Assembly (NCBI GenBank): GCA_001999425.1
Contig: MLHP01000024.1
Coordinates: forward strand, 124,001-188,000
DNA: 64,000 nt
Source: Rodentibacter genomosp. 2
Lineage (GTDB): Bacteria > Pseudomonadota > Gammaproteobacteria > Enterobacterales > Pasteurellaceae
Direction of reading: 5' to 3'
Shown: piece by piece, positions 1-11,600 of the stretch
Numbering within the stretch: the first letter of the stretch is position 1
Layout of the letters: each line of letters opens with the position of its first letter
The notes under the pieces: model-generated
What the model was told of the DNA's origin: nothing
The model's input: only the letters and a program-made list of their open reading frames with translations
Database searches by the model: none
Translations under genes and position numbers: made by a program

Positions 1-2
1 AT

Positions 3-1778
3 GCGGAAATGTGGCACGCACGCTTTAAAGTGCTTGGTGTACCGGTATTTTATACGCCATATTTGCAACTCCCTATTGGTGATCGTCGTCGTTCCGGTTT
101 ATTAATCCCAAGTGCGGGAAGTTCAAGCCGTGATGGGTATTGGTATTCCCAACCGATTTATTGGAATATCGCATCGAATTATGACGCGACTATTACACCA
201 AAATATATGTCGCACCGCGGTTGGCAATTAAATGGTGAATTCCGCTATTTAACGCTGCTTGGAGAAGGCAAAGTAGCTGGCGAGTATTTAGGACGTGATC
301 GCTATGATGAATACTATGGTGATAATCGTAAACGCCATCTTTTTTATTGGAATCATAGCTCCTCTTTCCTGCAAAATTGGCGTTTGAATATTGACTATAC
401 GCGTGTGAGTGATAAACGCTATTTCACGGATTTTACGTCTGACTATGGGAGTAGCACGGATGGTTATGCCAACCAATATGCACGTATCGCTTACTACCAA
501 CCAAATTACAATTTCGCTATTTCAGCACGCCAATTCCAAATTTTTGATGAGGTAGATATCGGGCCTTATCGTGCCATGCCACAAATTGATTTTAACTATT
601 ATAAAAATGATTTAGCGAATGGTTGGTTAGACTTCAAGTTATTCTCGCAAGCAGTACGTTTTGATAATGATAGTAACCTTATGCCCACGGCTTGGCGTTT
701 TCATCTTGAGCCTAGTTTAGCCACGGCAATGTCGAATAAATACGGTAGTTTGAATATTGAAACCAAACTTTATGCCACCCATTACCAACAGAAAAAAGGA
801 AAAGGGACCGGTGCAGAAGAGGTTGAAAGTCGGGTAAATCGGGTTATTCCACAAATTAAAGTGGATTTACAAACCGTCTTAGCGCGTGATACGACTTTCT
901 TAAAAGATTATACGCAAACCTTTGAACCGCGCGTGCAGTATTTGTATCGACCGTATCGCAATCAAAGCAATATCGGCTCAAGCCGTACCAATGATTATTT
1001 GGGGTATGGCTATGATTCCTCATTGGTTCAACAAGATTATTATTCTTTATTCCGTGATCGCCGTTATAGCGGGTTAGACCGAATTTCTTCCGCTAATCAA
1101 ATCACCTTAGGGGGAACCACCCGTTTTTATGACAGACATTCAACGGAACGTTTTAATTTCTCTGCCGGACAGACTTATCACTTAACCGATTCTCGAATTG
1201 ACAGCAATCCGGCAAATAGTACGCAACGTTCTTCTTCCTCTTGGGCGTTGGAGTCAAATTGGAAACTCAATGATAACTGGAACTGGCATGGTAGCTATCA
1301 ATATGATACACAGTTGAAGAAAACCTCATTAGTCAATACCAGTATTGAATATAATCCGGAATTAAATAATTTAATTCAGTTAAATTATCGTTATGCGAGC
1401 CAAGCTTATATCGACCAAAACTTAGGACGATCTGCTAATGCCTATAATCAAGATATTAAACAATTAGGCTTGGTCGCGGCTTGGGAAGTGACAGATAATT
1501 GGGCGGTAGTCGGAAAATATTATCAGGACTTAGCCTTGAAAAAACCGGTAGAACAGTATCTTGGCGTGCAGTATAACAGTTGTTGCTGGGCGATAGGTGT
1601 CGGAGCCAGACGCCATGTCACCAGCCGCCAAAATCAAGGACAAAACGAAGTACTGTATGATAATAGTATCGGCGTGACCTTTGAATTACGCGGTTTAGGC
1701 ACCAATGATCACCAAAGCGGTATTCAAGATATGTTGAAAAAAGGTAAGCTGCCGTATATCAAAGCGTATAGTTTATAA
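3..1778 (+). CDS. lptD: LPS-assembly protein LptD, 3' part (gene cut by window start)
   Basis: LptD is the outer-membrane beta-barrel that, with the lipoprotein LptE, inserts lipopolysaccharide into the outer leaflet. The reading frame is already open at base 3 (Ala-Glu before the first Met at base 9), so the signal peptide and N-terminal jellyroll domain lie upstream of the window. What remains is the barrel: the [17 protein letters not shown] segment near its start, the FYWNHS and YGSSTDGYA blocks, [17 protein letters not shown] and the closing [12 protein letters not shown] segment. The adjacent Cys pair there is the conserved pair that forms interdomain disulfides in E. coli LptD. The C terminus (LPYIKAYSL) ends with a hydrophobic residue typical of barrel proteins. 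mlaA follows after 56 bases on the same strand. The family assignment is secure; only the start is missing. Confidence 0.96.
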   Translation, partial: AEMWHARFKVLGVPVFYTPYLQLPIGDRRRSGLLIPSAGSSSRDGYWYSQPIYWNIASNYDATITPKYMSHRGWQLNGEFRYLTLLGEGKVAGEYLGRDRYDEYYGDNRKRHLFYWNHSSSFLQNWRLNIDYTRVSDKRYFTDFTSDYGSSTDGYANQYARIAYYQPNYNFAISARQFQIFDEVDIGPYRAMPQIDFNYYKNDLANGWLDFKLFSQAVRFDNDSNLMPTAWRFHLEPSLATAMSNKYGSLNIETKLYATHYQQKKGKGTGAEEVESRVNRVIPQIKVDLQTVLARDTTFLKDYTQTFEPRVQYLYRPYRNQSNIGSSRTNDYLGYGYDSSLVQQDYYSLFRDRRYSGLDRISSANQITLGGTTRFYDRHSTERFNFSAGQTYHLTDSRIDSNPANSTQRSSSSWALESNWKLNDNWNWHGSYQYDTQLKKTSLVNTSIEYNPELNNLIQLNYRYASQAYIDQNLGRSANAYNQDIKQLGLVAAWEVTDNWAVVGKYYQDLALKKPVEQYLGVQYNSCCWAIGVGARRHVTSRQNQGQNEVLYDNSIGVTFELRGLGTNDHQSGIQDMLKKGKLPYIKAYSL

Positions 1779-1834
1779 GTATAGGCTTGTCCAACATTAT
1801 CTTAGGAATGAGGTTTTTGCAGAAAGGATATTTT

Positions 1835-2581
1835 ATGAAAAAACAACTAATATTGACCGCTCTTTTGGGTGCAATAGTATTAACCGGCTGTGCAACCAAG
1901 CCAAATGGAGAGCGTAATGATCCGATGGAAGGGTTTAACCGTACCATGTGGGATTTTAACTACAAAGTGGTGGACCGTTATGTGTTAGAACCGGCGGCAA
2001 AAGGTTGGCGTGATTATGTACCGACACCCATTACAAAAGGGCTGACGAACGTAGCGAATAACTTAGATGAGCCGGTAAGTTTTGTAAACCGTATGATTGA
2101 AGGCGAACCTAAAAAAGCCTTTGTGCATTTTAATCGTTTTTGGATTAATACCGTTTTCGGTCTCGGCGGTTTGTTTGATTTCGCCAGTGCGAGCAAAGAA
2201 TTGCAGGTTTACGAACAACGCGGATTTGGTGAAACGCTAGGCAGTTATGGCGTTGATGCCGGCGCTTATATGGTACTGCCGCTTTATAATGCGACAACCC
2301 CGCGCCAATTAACCGGTGCGGTAGTGGATGCCGCCTATATGTATCCGTTTTGGGATTGGGCGGTGGACGGCCCGTTTTCACTGGTTAAATATGGTGTGCA
2401 AGCATTAGATGCGCGAGCAAAAAATTTGGATAATGCGGAATTATTAAATCAAGCGCAAGATCCTTATGTAACTTTCCGTGAGGCTTATTTCCAAAATTTG
2501 GAATTTAAAGTCAATGACGGAAAAGTAAAAGAAGGTTCACAGAAAGAACTTTCTGATGATGTGTTGAAAGAAATTGATTAA
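1835..2581 (+). CDS. mlaA: Outer-membrane lipoprotein MlaA (VacJ)
   Basis: MlaA sits in the outer membrane with porins and removes misplaced phospholipid from the outer leaflet, handing it to the periplasmic carrier MlaC of the Mla pathway. The start at ATG 1835 gives 248 residues (E. coli 251) and a textbook lipoprotein signal: a short lysine-rich N terminus, a hydrophobic core and LTGC with the acylated Cys at residue 19. An upstream TTG at 1787 would extend the frame by 16 residues and spoil this signal, so it was not used; AGAAAGGA lies just before ATG 1835. Family blocks include DPMEGFNR-MWDFNY, EPVSFVNRMIEG and GFGETLG-YGV. It lies directly behind lptD, so two outer-membrane lipid-asymmetry genes are neighbours. 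Confidence 0.95.
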   Translation: MKKQLILTALLGAIVLTGCATKPNGERNDPMEGFNRTMWDFNYKVVDRYVLEPAAKGWRDYVPTPITKGLTNVANNLDEPVSFVNRMIEGEPKKAFVHFNRFWINTVFGLGGLFDFASASKELQVYEQRGFGETLGSYGVDAGAYMVLPLYNATTPRQLTGAVVDAAYMYPFWDWAVDGPFSLVKYGVQALDARAKNLDNAELLNQAQDPYVTFREAYFQNLEFKVNDGKVKEGSQKELSDDVLKEID

Positions 2582-2585
2582 TAAA

Positions 2586-2594
2586 AAGTGCGGT
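2586..2594 (+). repeat. Haemophilus-type DNA uptake signal AAGTGCGGT, first of about 40 copies
   Basis: Copies found by eye, by first base. Plus strand: 2586, 8626, 13046, 16371, 17684, 20796, 23314, 24063, 26097, 26397, 27237, 30297, 33172, 39947, 40760, 41978, 48600, 50804, 51916, 53850, 60217, 61441. Minus strand: 4484, 8656, 16266, 19843, 23438, 25165, 25715, 29233, 33203, 35878, 39201, 39467, 40072, 45251, 48655, 55179, 56596, 62911. The family's competence machinery binds this sequence. The SIR2-domain gene and the 620-residue gene have none. Confidence 0.9.
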
Positions 2595-2644
2595 TGATTT
2601 TACTGCATTTTTCTCTATGAAAGATAAGAAAAGGAGAACTGACT

Positions 2645-3034
2645 ATGACAAAAATTATTCATACTGAGCAAGCCCCTGCTGCAATCGGGCCTTATGTTCA
2701 GGCGGTAGATTTAGGAAATTTGGTTTTAACTTCAGGTCAAATTCCGGTGAATCCGACAACAGGCGAAGTGCCGACTGATATTGTGGCACAAGCCCGTCAA
2801 TCGTTAGAAAATGTAAAAGCTATCGTGGAACAAGCCGGTTTAAGCGTAGCGGATATTGTAAAAACGACTGTATTCGTGAAAGATTTAAATGATTTTGCCG
2901 TGGTGAATGCGGAATATGAGCGTTTCTTTAAAGAGAATAATCATCCGACTTTTCCTGCCCGCTCTTGTGTAGAAGTGGCACGCTTACCAAAAGATGTTGG
3001 GCTGGAAATTGAAGCCATCGCGGTAAGAAAATAA
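2645..3034 (+). CDS. ridA: 2-iminobutanoate/2-iminopropanoate deaminase RidA
   Basis: RidA hydrolyses reactive enamine/imine intermediates released by PLP enzymes such as threonine dehydratase, protecting other PLP enzymes from damage. The 129-residue product has the normal family length and motifs: AIGPYVQAV near the N terminus, LVLTSGQIP, the VVKTTVFVKDLNDFA-type core and PARSCVEVARLPK, which contains the conserved active-site Arg and the signature of the YjgF/YER057c/UK114 family, ending in EIEAIAV. A good ribosome site (AGGAGAA) precedes the ATG. An uptake signal copy at 2586-2594 lies in the mlaA-ridA gap. It is a single gene with its own spacing and is followed by the ribosomal promoter. 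Confidence 0.96.
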   Translation: MTKIIHTEQAPAAIGPYVQAVDLGNLVLTSGQIPVNPTTGEVPTDIVAQARQSLENVKAIVEQAGLSVADIVKTTVFVKDLNDFAVVNAEYERFFKENNHPTFPARSCVEVARLPKDVGLEIEAIAVRK

Positions 3035-3072
3035 TACAAGGCGCAGTTTTGGATCTTTTTTCGCCAAATAGC

Positions 3073-3101
3073 TTTACAAGAAAAAAGATTCACTTTATAA
3101 T
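3073..3101 (+). promoter_or_regulatory. Strong sigma-70 promoter of the rplJL-rpoBC operon
   Basis: TTTACA at 3073-3078 is followed after exactly 17 bases by a perfect TATAAT at 3096-3101. Transcription would start near 3108 and read through the L10 leader into rplJ. rplK-rplA, which precede rplJ in E. coli, are absent here (ridA is upstream), so this promoter has to drive the operon on its own. Confidence 0.85.
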
Positions 3102-3107
3102 TTCGCA

Positions 3108-3316
3108 CCTTTGTTATGGCTTTAGGCTATAACCACATTTCTGGTTGGTGCTTGACCTATTCAAGCCCCGTCCAAGACCGTAGGGGAGCAATCTTAATCA
3201 TCCTACGTAGATGGTGTACAGAATAAGAATTTTTCTTGCTTCTGGGCACCGAAGTTGTCCTAATCTTAGATTAGGTAAATTAATTCCGAGCAATCGGAGT
3301 GTATTCAGGAGCTAAA
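3108..3316 (+). ncRNA. L10 leader (autoregulatory 5' UTR of rplJ)
   Basis: The roughly 200-base untranslated leader before rplJ contains the conserved blocks of the enterobacterial L10 leader: CCAAGACCGTAGG, CTACGTAGATGGTG-ACAGAA, GGGCACCGAAGTTG and GAGCAATCGGAG just ahead of the ribosome site. The leader binds the L10(L7/L12)4 complex, which represses translation of rplJ and rplL when ribosomal protein is in excess. The blocks are read directly; the binding function is known from E. coli and inferred here. Confidence 0.85.
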
Positions 3317-3321
3317 AGCCA

Positions 3322-3813
3322 ATGGCATTAAATCTTCAAGACAAACAAGCAATTGTTGCTGAAGTAAATGAAGCAGCCAAAGGTGCACTTTCAGCGGTTA
3401 TCGCGGATTCACGTGGTGTAACTGTTGAGAAAATGACTGAATTACGTAAAGCAGCTCGTGAATCGGGTGTAACAATGCGTGTGGTTCGTAATACTTTATT
3501 ACGCCGTGCAGTTGAAGGCACAGATTACGAATGCTTAAAAGATACGTTTGTAGGTCCAACACTTATCGCGTTCTCTAATGAACACCCGGGCGCAGCTGCT
3601 CGTTTGTTCAAAGAGTTTGCTAAAGCAAACGATAAGTTTGAAATTAAAGGTGCCGCCTTTGAGGGTAAGATTCAGGATGTTGAATTCTTAGCAACATTAC
3701 CAACTTACGAAGAAGCAATTGCACGTTTAATGGGCACAATGAAAGAAGCAGCGGCAGGCAAACTTGCCCGCACTTTTGCAGCATTACGCGACAAATTACA
3801 AGAAGCGGCTTAA
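3322..3813 (+). CDS. rplJ: 50S ribosomal protein L10
   Basis: L10 anchors the L7/L12 dimers to 23S rRNA to form the ribosomal stalk that recruits translation factors. The product has 163 residues (E. coli 165), with the N-terminal rRNA-binding part ([46 protein letters not shown]) and the C-terminal helix that carries L7/L12 dimers (end [16 protein letters not shown]). Start ATG 3322 is preceded by CAGGAG. rplL follows after 54 bases. It lies behind the L10 leader, so autogenous control is expected. Confidence 0.98.
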   Translation: MALNLQDKQAIVAEVNEAAKGALSAVIADSRGVTVEKMTELRKAARESGVTMRVVRNTLLRRAVEGTDYECLKDTFVGPTLIAFSNEHPGAAARLFKEFAKANDKFEIKGAAFEGKIQDVEFLATLPTYEEAIARLMGTMKEAAAGKLARTFAALRDKLQEAA

Positions 3814-3867
3814 TTTCTAAGCGTTTCTTACTTCATTTAACTTTATTTATTTTAGGAATTGATTGTT

Positions 3868-4239
3868 ATGTCATTAACTAACGAACAAATCATTGAAGCA
3901 ATTGCTTCTAAAACTGTAACTGAAATCGTTGAATTAATCGCAGCGATGGAAGAAAAATTCGGCGTATCAGCAGCGGCAGCAGTAGCGGCAGCTCCAGCAG
4001 CAGGCGGTGCAGCGGCAGCTGAAGAGAAAACTGAATTCGATGTAGTACTTGCTGAAGCTGGTGCAAATAAAGTAGCAGTAATCAAAGCAGTACGCGGTGC
4101 AACTGGTTTAGGCTTAAAAGAAGCTAAAGATTTAGTTGAATCTGCACCTGCAGCGTTAAAAGAAGGCATCTCTAAAGAAGAAGCTGAAGCGCTTAAGAAA
4201 GAATTAGAAGAAGCTGGTGCAAAAGTAGAAATCAAATAA
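3868..4239 (+). CDS. rplL: 50S ribosomal protein L7/L12
   Basis: L7/L12 is the multicopy stalk protein that contacts elongation factors and stimulates their GTPase activity. The start at ATG 3868 gives [12 protein letters not shown] and 123 residues (E. coli 121); a TTG at 3859 would add three residues and is rejected because AGGA at 3854 fits the ATG and the family N terminus. The protein has the N-terminal dimerisation helices, an Ala/Gly/Pro-rich hinge (about residues 33-52) and the C-terminal globular domain with [36 protein letters not shown] and KVEIK at the end. It is translated from the rplJ transcript. Confidence 0.98.
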   Translation: MSLTNEQIIEAIASKTVTEIVELIAAMEEKFGVSAAAAVAAAPAAGGAAAAEEKTEFDVVLAEAGANKVAVIKAVRGATGLGLKEAKDLVESAPAALKEGISKEEAEALKKELEEAGAKVEIK

Positions 4240-4543
4240 TTTTTGATTCTCTTATGTCCTGTTTCTCAGGCTTAATGGCTGGTGGGTTACCATCAGCCAT
4301 TTTGTGCTATCAAAATAGGCACAAAAAAACAGATAATAATTTTCCGTTTAATCTTATCTGTTTCCACTCAAGTTAATCATAGACGTTTTAATTTGAGTAG
4401 CCCACTACAGAAGTAAGGTTCAGAGTGCGGTTCCTGAAAACGGTGTCCATACCTTGATATGAGTCAAAACTCGGTCAAAATTGACCGCACTTTTTTCTTG
4501 TATCAGCTCAGTCTCACTAAAATTGATAGAGGAAAACCAACCA
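4240..4543 (+). promoter_or_regulatory. rplL-rpoB intergenic control region with three hairpins
   Basis: This 304-base spacer holds three successive stem-loops: 4274-4301 (13 pairs including one G-U, loop GTTA, followed by a short T run), 4328-4362 (9 perfect pairs) and 4366-4398 (11 pairs with one G-U). After them come a degenerate uptake signal (GAGTGCGGT, about 4427) and an exact one on the minus strand at 4484-4492. In E. coli the same spacer contains a partial terminator that lowers polymerase relative to ribosomal protein and an RNase III cleavage hairpin. The first hairpin here fits the attenuator role and the later ones could be RNase III substrates; those roles are inferred by position. 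Confidence 0.6.
4274..4301 (+). terminator. Putative attenuator between rplL and rpoB
   Basis: AATGGCTGGTGG pairs with CCATCAGCCATT across a GTTA loop, followed by TTTGTG. The stem is strong but the T run is short, as expected of a partial terminator that lets some polymerase continue into rpoBC. Confidence 0.6.
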
Positions 4544-7500
4544 ATGGGTCTCTCCTATTCTGAGAAAAAACGAATTCGTAAAGACTTCGGCAAACGTCCG
4601 CAAGTTTTAAATGTACCTTATTTATTAACTATCCAATTAGATTCGTTTGATAAATTTATTCAAAAAGATCCTGAAGGTCAGCAAGGCTTAGAAGCGGCTT
4701 TCCGTTCAGTCTTTCCAATTGTTAGCAACAATGGTTATACCGAATTACAATATGTTGACTACCGTTTAGAAGAACCGGAATTTGATGTACGTGAGTGCCA
4801 AATTCGTGGTTCGACTTACGCTGCAGGTTTACGTGTTAAATTACGTCTTGTAAGTTACGATAAAGAGTCATCTTCACGCGCCGTTAAAGATATTAAAGAA
4901 AATGAAGTGTATATGGGGGAAATCCCATTAATGACGGATAACGGTACTTTTGTCATCAATGGTACCGAGCGTGTTATCGTTTCACAATTACACCGCAGCC
5001 CGGGCGTGTTTTTTGATTCTGATAAAGGTAAAACCCATTCATCAGGTAAGGTGCTTTATAACGCACGTATTATTCCTTATCGTGGTTCTTGGTTGGATTT
5101 TGAATTTGATCCGAAAGATAATCTTTATGCACGTATTGACCGTCGTCGTAAGTTACCGGCAACCATTATTCTTCGCGCATTAGGTTACAACACCGAAGAA
5201 ATCTTAAATTTATTTTTTGATAAAGTAACCTTTGAAATCGCCGATAATAAATTGTTAATGACCCTAGTGCCTGATCGTTTACGTGGTGAAACGGCGTCAT
5301 TTGATATTGAAGCGAACGGTAAAGTTTATGTCGAACGTGGTCGTCGCATTACTGCCCGTCACATTAAAGCGTTAGAGAAAGATAATGTAAGCCAAGTTGT
5401 TGTGCCTACCGAGTATATTGTAGGTAAAGTGGCGGCAAAAGATTATGTAGATTTGGAATCCGGAGAAATTATTTGTCCGGCAAACAGTGAGCTTTCTTTA
5501 GAAGTCTTAGCGAAATTAGCGCAAGCAGGCTACAACGTCATTGAAACATTGTTCACCAATGACTTAGATTACGGTCCTTATATTTCAGAAACCTTACGGG
5601 TTGATCCAACTTACGATAAAACCAGTGCACTTTACGAGATCTATCGTATGATGCGTCCGGGTGAGCCACCGACACCGGAATCATCGGAAGCCTTATTCCA
5701 TAACTTATTTTTCTCTGCGGAACGTTATGATTTATCGGCAGTAGGTCGTATGAAATTTAACCGCTCTTTGGGTGTGCCTGAAGGTGAAGGTACGGGAATT
5801 TTAAGTAACGAAGATATCATTCGTGTTATGGAAAAACTCATTGATATCCGTAACGGCCGTGGTGAAGTGGATGATATTGACCACTTAGGTAATCGTCGTA
5901 TTCGTTCTGTCGGTGAAATGGCTGAAAACCAATTCCGCATCGGTTTGGTGCGAGTGGAAAGAGCGGTCAAAGAGCGTTTATCTTTAGGCGATTTAGATGC
6001 GATTACGCCACAAGACTTAATTAATCCGAAACCAATTTCTGCAGCGGTGAAAGAATTCTTTGGTTCTTCACAACTTTCACAATTTATGGATCAAAACAAT
6101 CCATTATCGGAAGTGACTCATAAACGCCGTATTTCTGCGTTAGGTCCGGGCGGTTTAACACGTGAACGTGCAGGGTTTGAGGTGCGTGACGTACATAACA
6201 CCCACTATGGTCGTTTGTGTCCAATCGAAACGCCTGAAGGTCCGAACATTGGTTTGATCAACTCCCTTTCTGCATTTGCCCGTACTAATGACTACGGTTT
6301 CTTAGAAACGCCGTATCGTAAAGTGGTAGATGGTCAAGTAACGGAAGAAATCGAATATTTATCGGCAATTGATGAAGCAAATTATATCATCGCACAGGCA
6401 AACTCAAATCTTGATGAAAACAACCGCTTTACCGATGCCTTTGTTACAGCCCGTGGTGAGCGTGGTGAGTCCGGTTTATATAAACCGGAAGACATTCATT
6501 ATATGGACGTTTCAACACAGCAAGTGGTATCCGTTGCGGCGGCGTTGATTCCATTCCTTGAGCATGATGATGCGAACCGTGCATTGATGGGTGCAAACAT
6601 GCAACGTCAGGCGGTTCCAACTCTACGAGCGGATAAACCGTTGGTAGGAACAGGCATGGAAAAACCAATTGCGCTTGACTCTGGGGTCGCGGTTGTTGCT
6701 AAGCGTGGCGGTACCGTTCAATACGTGGATGCTTCACGTATCGTAATTAAAGTCAATGAAGATGAAACTGTAGCCGGTGAAGCGGGTATTGATATTTATA
6801 ATCTAATCAAATACACCCGTTCTAACCAAAATACCTGTATCAACCAGATTCCTTGTGTGAATTTAGGCGATCCGATTAACCGTGGTGAAATCTTGGCTGA
6901 CGGCCCTTCAACGGATTTAGGTGAATTAGCCTTAGGTCAAAATATTCGCGTGGCATTTATGCCATGGAATGGATATAACTTTGAAGACTCAATGTTAGTT
7001 TCGGAACGTGTCGTTCAACAAGATCGTTTCACGACCATTCATATTCAAGAGCTTTCTTGTGTGGCGCGTGATACTAAGTTAGGTGCAGAAGAAATCACCG
7101 CAGATATTCCAAACGTGGGTGAATCTGCGTTAAGTAAACTTGATGAATCCGGTATCGTTTATGTCGGGGCAGAAGTAAAAGGCGGCGACATCTTAGTGGG
7201 TAAAGTAACCCCGAAAGGTGAAACTCAATTGACGCCGGAAGAAAAATTGTTGCGTGCAATTTTTGGTGAAAAAGCCTCTGATGTGAAAGATTCTTCATTG
7301 CGCGTACCAAATAGCGTCAGCGGTACCGTTATCGACGTACAAGTATTTACCCGTGATGGCGTAGAAAAAGACAAACGTGCGTTAGAAATTGAAGAAATGC
7401 AATTAAAAGAGGCGAAGAAAGATCTTTCCGATGAGTTGGAAATCTTAGAAGCCGGTTTATTTGCACGGGTTCGTAATCTTCTTATCGCAGGCGGTGTAGA

Positions 7501-8572
7501 GGCAGCACAATTAGATAAGTTGGATCGTACTAAATGGTTAGAGCAAACCATTGCGGATGAAGATAAACAAAATCAGTTGGAACAGCTTGCCGAGCAATAC
7601 GAAGAACTTCGCAAAGAGTTTGAACATAAACTTGAAGCGAAACGTAAGAAAATCATCAAAGGTGATGATCTTGCACCGGGCGTATTGAAAGTCGTGAAAG
7701 TTTATCTGGCGGTGAAACGTCAAATCCAGCCGGGTGATAAAATGGCGGGTCGTCACGGGAACAAAGGGGTTATCTCAAAAATCAATCCGGTGGAAGATAT
7801 GCCGTATGATGAAAACGGTCAACCGGTTGAAATTGTGTTAAACCCGCTGGGCGTTCCGTCCCGTATGAATATCGGGCAGATTCTTGAAACCCACTTAGGT
7901 TTAGCGGCGAAAGGTATTGGTGATCAAATCAATGCCATGCTCAAACAAAAACAAGAAGTGGAAAAATTACGTAGCTATATGCAAAAAGCCTATGACTTAG
8001 GCAATGGTTCACAAAAAGTGGATTTAAGCAGCTTCACTGATGAAGAAGTGCTACGTTTGGCCGAAAATCTACGTAAAGGTTTACCGGTTGCGACACCTGT
8101 GTTCGATGGTGCGGATGAAACGGAAATCAAAGAGTTATTAAAGCTTGGCGGTTTACCGACTTCCGGTCAGATTACCCTATACGATGGGCGTACCGGCGAG
8201 AAATTTGAGCGTCCGGTAACTGTTGGTTACATGTATATGCTCAAGTTGAACCACTTGGTTGATGACAAAATGCATGCCCGTTCAACCGGTTCTTATAGTC
8301 TCGTGACACAACAACCGTTAGGCGGTAAAGCGCAATTCGGGGGACAACGTTTCGGTGAGATGGAGGTATGGGCGCTTGAAGCATACGGCGCAGCTTACAC
8401 GTTACAAGAAATGTTAACCGTGAAATCCGATGATGTGAACGGTCGTACGAAGATGTATAAAAACATCGTCAGCGGCAACCAGCAAATGGATCCGGGTACA
8501 CCGGAATCTTTCAACGTAATTATGAAAGAAATCCGTTCACTTGGTTTAAATATCGAGTTAGACGAAGAGTAA
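4544..8572 (+). CDS. rpoB: RNA polymerase beta subunit
   Basis: RpoB forms the catalytic core of RNA polymerase with RpoC. The start ATG 4544 ([18 protein letters not shown]) gives 1342 residues, exactly the E. coli length; an upstream TTG at 4481 lies inside the uptake-signal region and was rejected. GAGGAAA precedes the ATG. The rifampicin pocket (residues 507-533) has the same numbering as E. coli, with Gln513, Asp516, His526, Arg529 and Ser531 all wild type, so no resistance substitution is visible there. Other landmarks are [17 protein letters not shown], the [12 protein letters not shown] segment, [13 protein letters not shown] and the C-terminal clamp block [21 protein letters not shown]. 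Confidence 0.99.
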   Translation: MGLSYSEKKRIRKDFGKRPQVLNVPYLLTIQLDSFDKFIQKDPEGQQGLEAAFRSVFPIVSNNGYTELQYVDYRLEEPEFDVRECQIRGSTYAAGLRVKLRLVSYDKESSSRAVKDIKENEVYMGEIPLMTDNGTFVINGTERVIVSQLHRSPGVFFDSDKGKTHSSGKVLYNARIIPYRGSWLDFEFDPKDNLYARIDRRRKLPATIILRALGYNTEEILNLFFDKVTFEIADNKLLMTLVPDRLRGETASFDIEANGKVYVERGRRITARHIKALEKDNVSQVVVPTEYIVGKVAAKDYVDLESGEIICPANSELSLEVLAKLAQAGYNVIETLFTNDLDYGPYISETLRVDPTYDKTSALYEIYRMMRPGEPPTPESSEALFHNLFFSAERYDLSAVGRMKFNRSLGVPEGEGTGILSNEDIIRVMEKLIDIRNGRGEVDDIDHLGNRRIRSVGEMAENQFRIGLVRVERAVKERLSLGDLDAITPQDLINPKPISAAVKEFFGSSQLSQFMDQNNPLSEVTHKRRISALGPGGLTRERAGFEVRDVHNTHYGRLCPIETPEGPNIGLINSLSAFARTNDYGFLETPYRKVVDGQVTEEIEYLSAIDEANYIIAQANSNLDENNRFTDAFVTARGERGESGLYKPEDIHYMDVSTQQVVSVAAALIPFLEHDDANRALMGANMQRQAVPTLRADKPLVGTGMEKPIALDSGVAVVAKRGGTVQYVDASRIVIKVNEDETVAGEAGIDIYNLIKYTRSNQNTCINQIPCVNLGDPINRGEILADGPSTDLGELALGQNIRVAFMPWNGYNFEDSMLVSERVVQQDRFTTIHIQELSCVARDTKLGAEEITADIPNVGESALSKLDESGIVYVGAEVKGGDILVGKVTPKGETQLTPEEKLLRAIFGEKASDVKDSSLRVPNSVSGTVIDVQVFTRDGVEKDKRALEIEEMQLKEAKKDLSDELEILEAGLFARVRNLLIAGGVEAAQLDKLDRTKWLEQTIADEDKQNQLEQLAEQYEELRKEFEHKLEAKRKKIIKGDDLAPGVLKVVKVYLAVKRQIQPGDKMAGRHGNKGVISKINPVEDMPYDENGQPVEIVLNPLGVPSRMNIGQILETHLGLAAKGIGDQINAMLKQKQEVEKLRSYMQKAYDLGNGSQKVDLSSFTDEEVLRLAENLRKGLPVATPVFDGADETEIKELLKLGGLPTSGQITLYDGRTGEKFERPVTVGYMYMLKLNHLVDDKMHARSTGSYSLVTQQPLGGKAQFGGQRFGEMEVWALEAYGAAYTLQEMLTVKSDDVNGRTKMYKNIVSGNQQMDPGTPESFNVIMKEIRSLGLNIELDEE

Positions 8573-8580
8573 TTAGGAAA

Positions 8581-8609
8581 CTTTCCTTCTCCAAATTGGG
8601 GAAGGAAAG
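8581..8609 (+). other. Intercistronic hairpin between rpoB and rpoC
   Basis: CTTTCCTTCTCC pairs with GGGGAAGGAAAG (12 pairs, one T-G) around an AAATT loop, 8 bases after the rpoB stop. No T run follows, so it looks like an mRNA stability or processing element and not a terminator. An inverted uptake-signal pair (8626-8634 and 8656-8664) follows and could form a second stem. Confidence 0.5.
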
Positions 8610-8694
8610 AAAAATGACATCGCCGAAGTGCGGTCAAAATTCTCGGTAATTTTTAACCGCACTTTAAACTTTTAACTCCGACAGGAGAATGTTT

Positions 8695-11600
8695 GTGAAA
8701 GACTTAGTTAAGTTTTTAAAAGCACAGTCAAAAACCAGCGAAGATTTTGATGTGATTAAAATTGGGTTAGCCTCACCGGATATGATCCGTTCTTGGTCAT
8801 TTGGTGAAGTGAAAAAACCGGAAACCATTAATTATCGCACCTTCAAGCCTGAGCGTGACGGTCTTTTCTGTGCACGTATTTTCGGGCCGGTAAAAGATTA
8901 CGAATGTTTATGTGGTAAATATAAACGTTTGAAACACCGAGGCGTTATTTGTGAAAAATGTGGCGTTGAAGTCACTCAAACCAAAGTTCGCCGTGAACGC
9001 ATGGGGCATATTGAATTAGCCTCACCGGTTGCGCATATTTGGTTCTTAAAATCCCTTCCATCCCGTATCGGTTTATTATTGGATATGCCATTACGTGATA
9101 TTGAACGCGTACTTTATTTTGAAATGTACATCGTCACTGAACCGGGTATGACGGATTTAGAACGTGGTCAATTATTAACGGAAGAACAATATCTTGATGC
9201 TGAAGATCGTTGGCAAGACGAGTTTGAAGCGAAAATGGGGGCGGAAGCGATCCAAGATCTATTAAAAGGCATGGATCTTGATGTGGAGTGCGAAAAATTA
9301 CGTGAAGAGTTACAAGAAACCAATTCTGAAACAAAACGTAAGAAAATTACTAAACGTCTAAAATTGTTAGAGGCATTTATTCAATCCGGCAATAAACCGG
9401 AATGGATGGTGATGACTGTATTACCCGTACTTCCACCGGATCTTCGTCCGTTAGTACCGTTAGACGGCGGTCGTTTTGCCACCTCTGATTTGAATGATTT
9501 ATACCGTCGAGTGATTAACCGTAATAACCGTTTAAAGCGTTTATTGGATCTTATCGCGCCGGATATTATCGTGCGTAATGAAAAACGGATGTTGCAAGAA
9601 TCGGTTGATGCGTTATTGGATAACGGTCGCCGCGGTCGTGCAATTACCGGTTCTAACCGTCGTCCGTTAAAATCCTTAGCGGATATGATTAAGGGTAAAC
9701 AAGGTCGTTTCCGTCAAAACCTATTGGGTAAACGTGTTGACTATTCAGGCCGTTCCGTAATCACCGTAGGTCCATACTTACACCTACATCAATGTGGTTT
9801 ACCGAAGAAAATGGCATTGGAATTATTCCGTCCGTTTATTTATGCAAAATTAGAAAGTCGCGGTTATGCCACAACCATTAAAGCGGCGAAGAAAATGGTT
9901 GAGCGTGAAGAGGCGATTGTTTGGGATATTCTTGCGGAAGTGATTCGCGAACATCCGATTCTATTGAACCGTGCACCAACGCTTCACCGTTTGGGTATTC
10001 AAGCGTTTGAGCCAATCTTAATCGAAGGTAAAGCGATTCAATTACATCCGCTTGTATGTGCGGCGTTCAACGCGGACTTCGATGGTGACCAAATGGCGGT
10101 TCACGTTCCATTAACTCTTGAGGCGCAATTAGAAGCCCGTGCGTTGATGATGTCAACTAATAATGTTCTTTCACCTGCGAACGGTGATCCTATTATCGTG
10201 CCATCACAAGACGTGGTATTGGGGCTTTATTATATGACCCGAGAAAAAGTGAACGGTAAAGGCGAAGGCATGTTATTGCAAGATCCGCGTGAGGCGGAAA
10301 GAGCTTATTCTACCGGTCAGGCAGAATTGCATTCTCGTGTAAAAGTGCGGATCACTGAATATGTAAAAAATGAAGCAGGCGAACTTGATGCCGTAACAAC
10401 ATTAACGGATACCACGATTGGGCGTGCAATTTTATGGATGATTGCACCGAAAGGTATGCCTTATGCGTTGTTTAATCAAACATTAGGCAAAAAAGCGATC
10501 TCTAAATTAATTAATGAAGCATACCGTCGTTTAGGTTTAAAAGAATCGGTTATGTTTGCCGATCAAATTATGTACACCGGTTTTGCTTACGCGGCTCGCT
10601 CCGGCTCATCTGTTGGTATTGATGACATGGTGATCCCTGAGAAGAAATATGAAATTATTTCGGCGGCGGAAGACGAAGTAGCGGAAATCCAAGAGCAATT
10701 CCAATCCGGTCTTGTGACAGCAGGCGAACGTTACAATAAAGTGATCGATATTTGGGCTGCTGCGAACGAACGTGTTGCAAAAGCGATGATGGAAAATCTT
10801 TCTACGGAAGAAGTGCTGAACCGTGAAGGTAAACCTGAAAAACAAGCATCGTTTAATAGTATTTTTATGATGGCTGATTCCGGTGCGCGTGGTTCTGCGG
10901 CACAGATTCGTCAGCTGGCGGGTATGCGTGGCTTGATGGCACGTCCGGACGGTTCGATCATTGAAACGCCAATCACCGCTAACTTCCGTGAAGGGTTGAA
11001 CGTACTTCAGTACTTTATTTCAACCCACGGTGCGCGTAAAGGTTTGGCGGATACCGCATTGAAAACAGCGAACTCCGGTTATTTGACCCGTCGTTTAGTT
11101 GATGTGGCACAAGATTTAGTGATCATTGAAGATGACTGTGGCACGCATGAAGGCTTAGTGATGACCCCATTAATTGAAGGTGGTGATGAAAAAGTACCAC
11201 TTCGCGAGTTAGTATTAGGTCGTGTAGCAGCAGAAGATATCTATAAGCCGGGGACAGAAGAAGTCTTAATTGCACGTAATACATTACTAGATGAAAAACT
11301 TTGTGATGTGTTAGATGCAAATTCGGTAGATAGCGTGAAAGTACGCTCAGTCGTAACCTGTGATACCAATTATGGCGTATGTGCTAAATGTTACGGTCGT
11401 GATTTGGCGCGTGGTCACTTAATTAACCAAGGTGAAGCGGTAGGCGTTATTGCGGCGCAATCTATCGGTGAACCGGGAACACAGTTAACCATGCGTACGT
11501 TCCATATCGGTGGTGCAGCATCTGCGGCAGCGAAAGAATCTAGCGTACAAGTGAAAAATACCGGTACATTACACTTAGCCAATGCGAAATTTGTAACGAA

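Noticed and set aside
3852-4235. Long open frame on the minus strand of rplL (Ala/Ser-rich)
   Set aside because: It mirrors the Ala-rich repeats of L7/L12; no ribosome site and complete overlap with an essential gene.
5983-6150. Rifampicin-resistance substitution in rpoB
   Set aside because: Residues 507-533 are wild type at all classical resistance positions.
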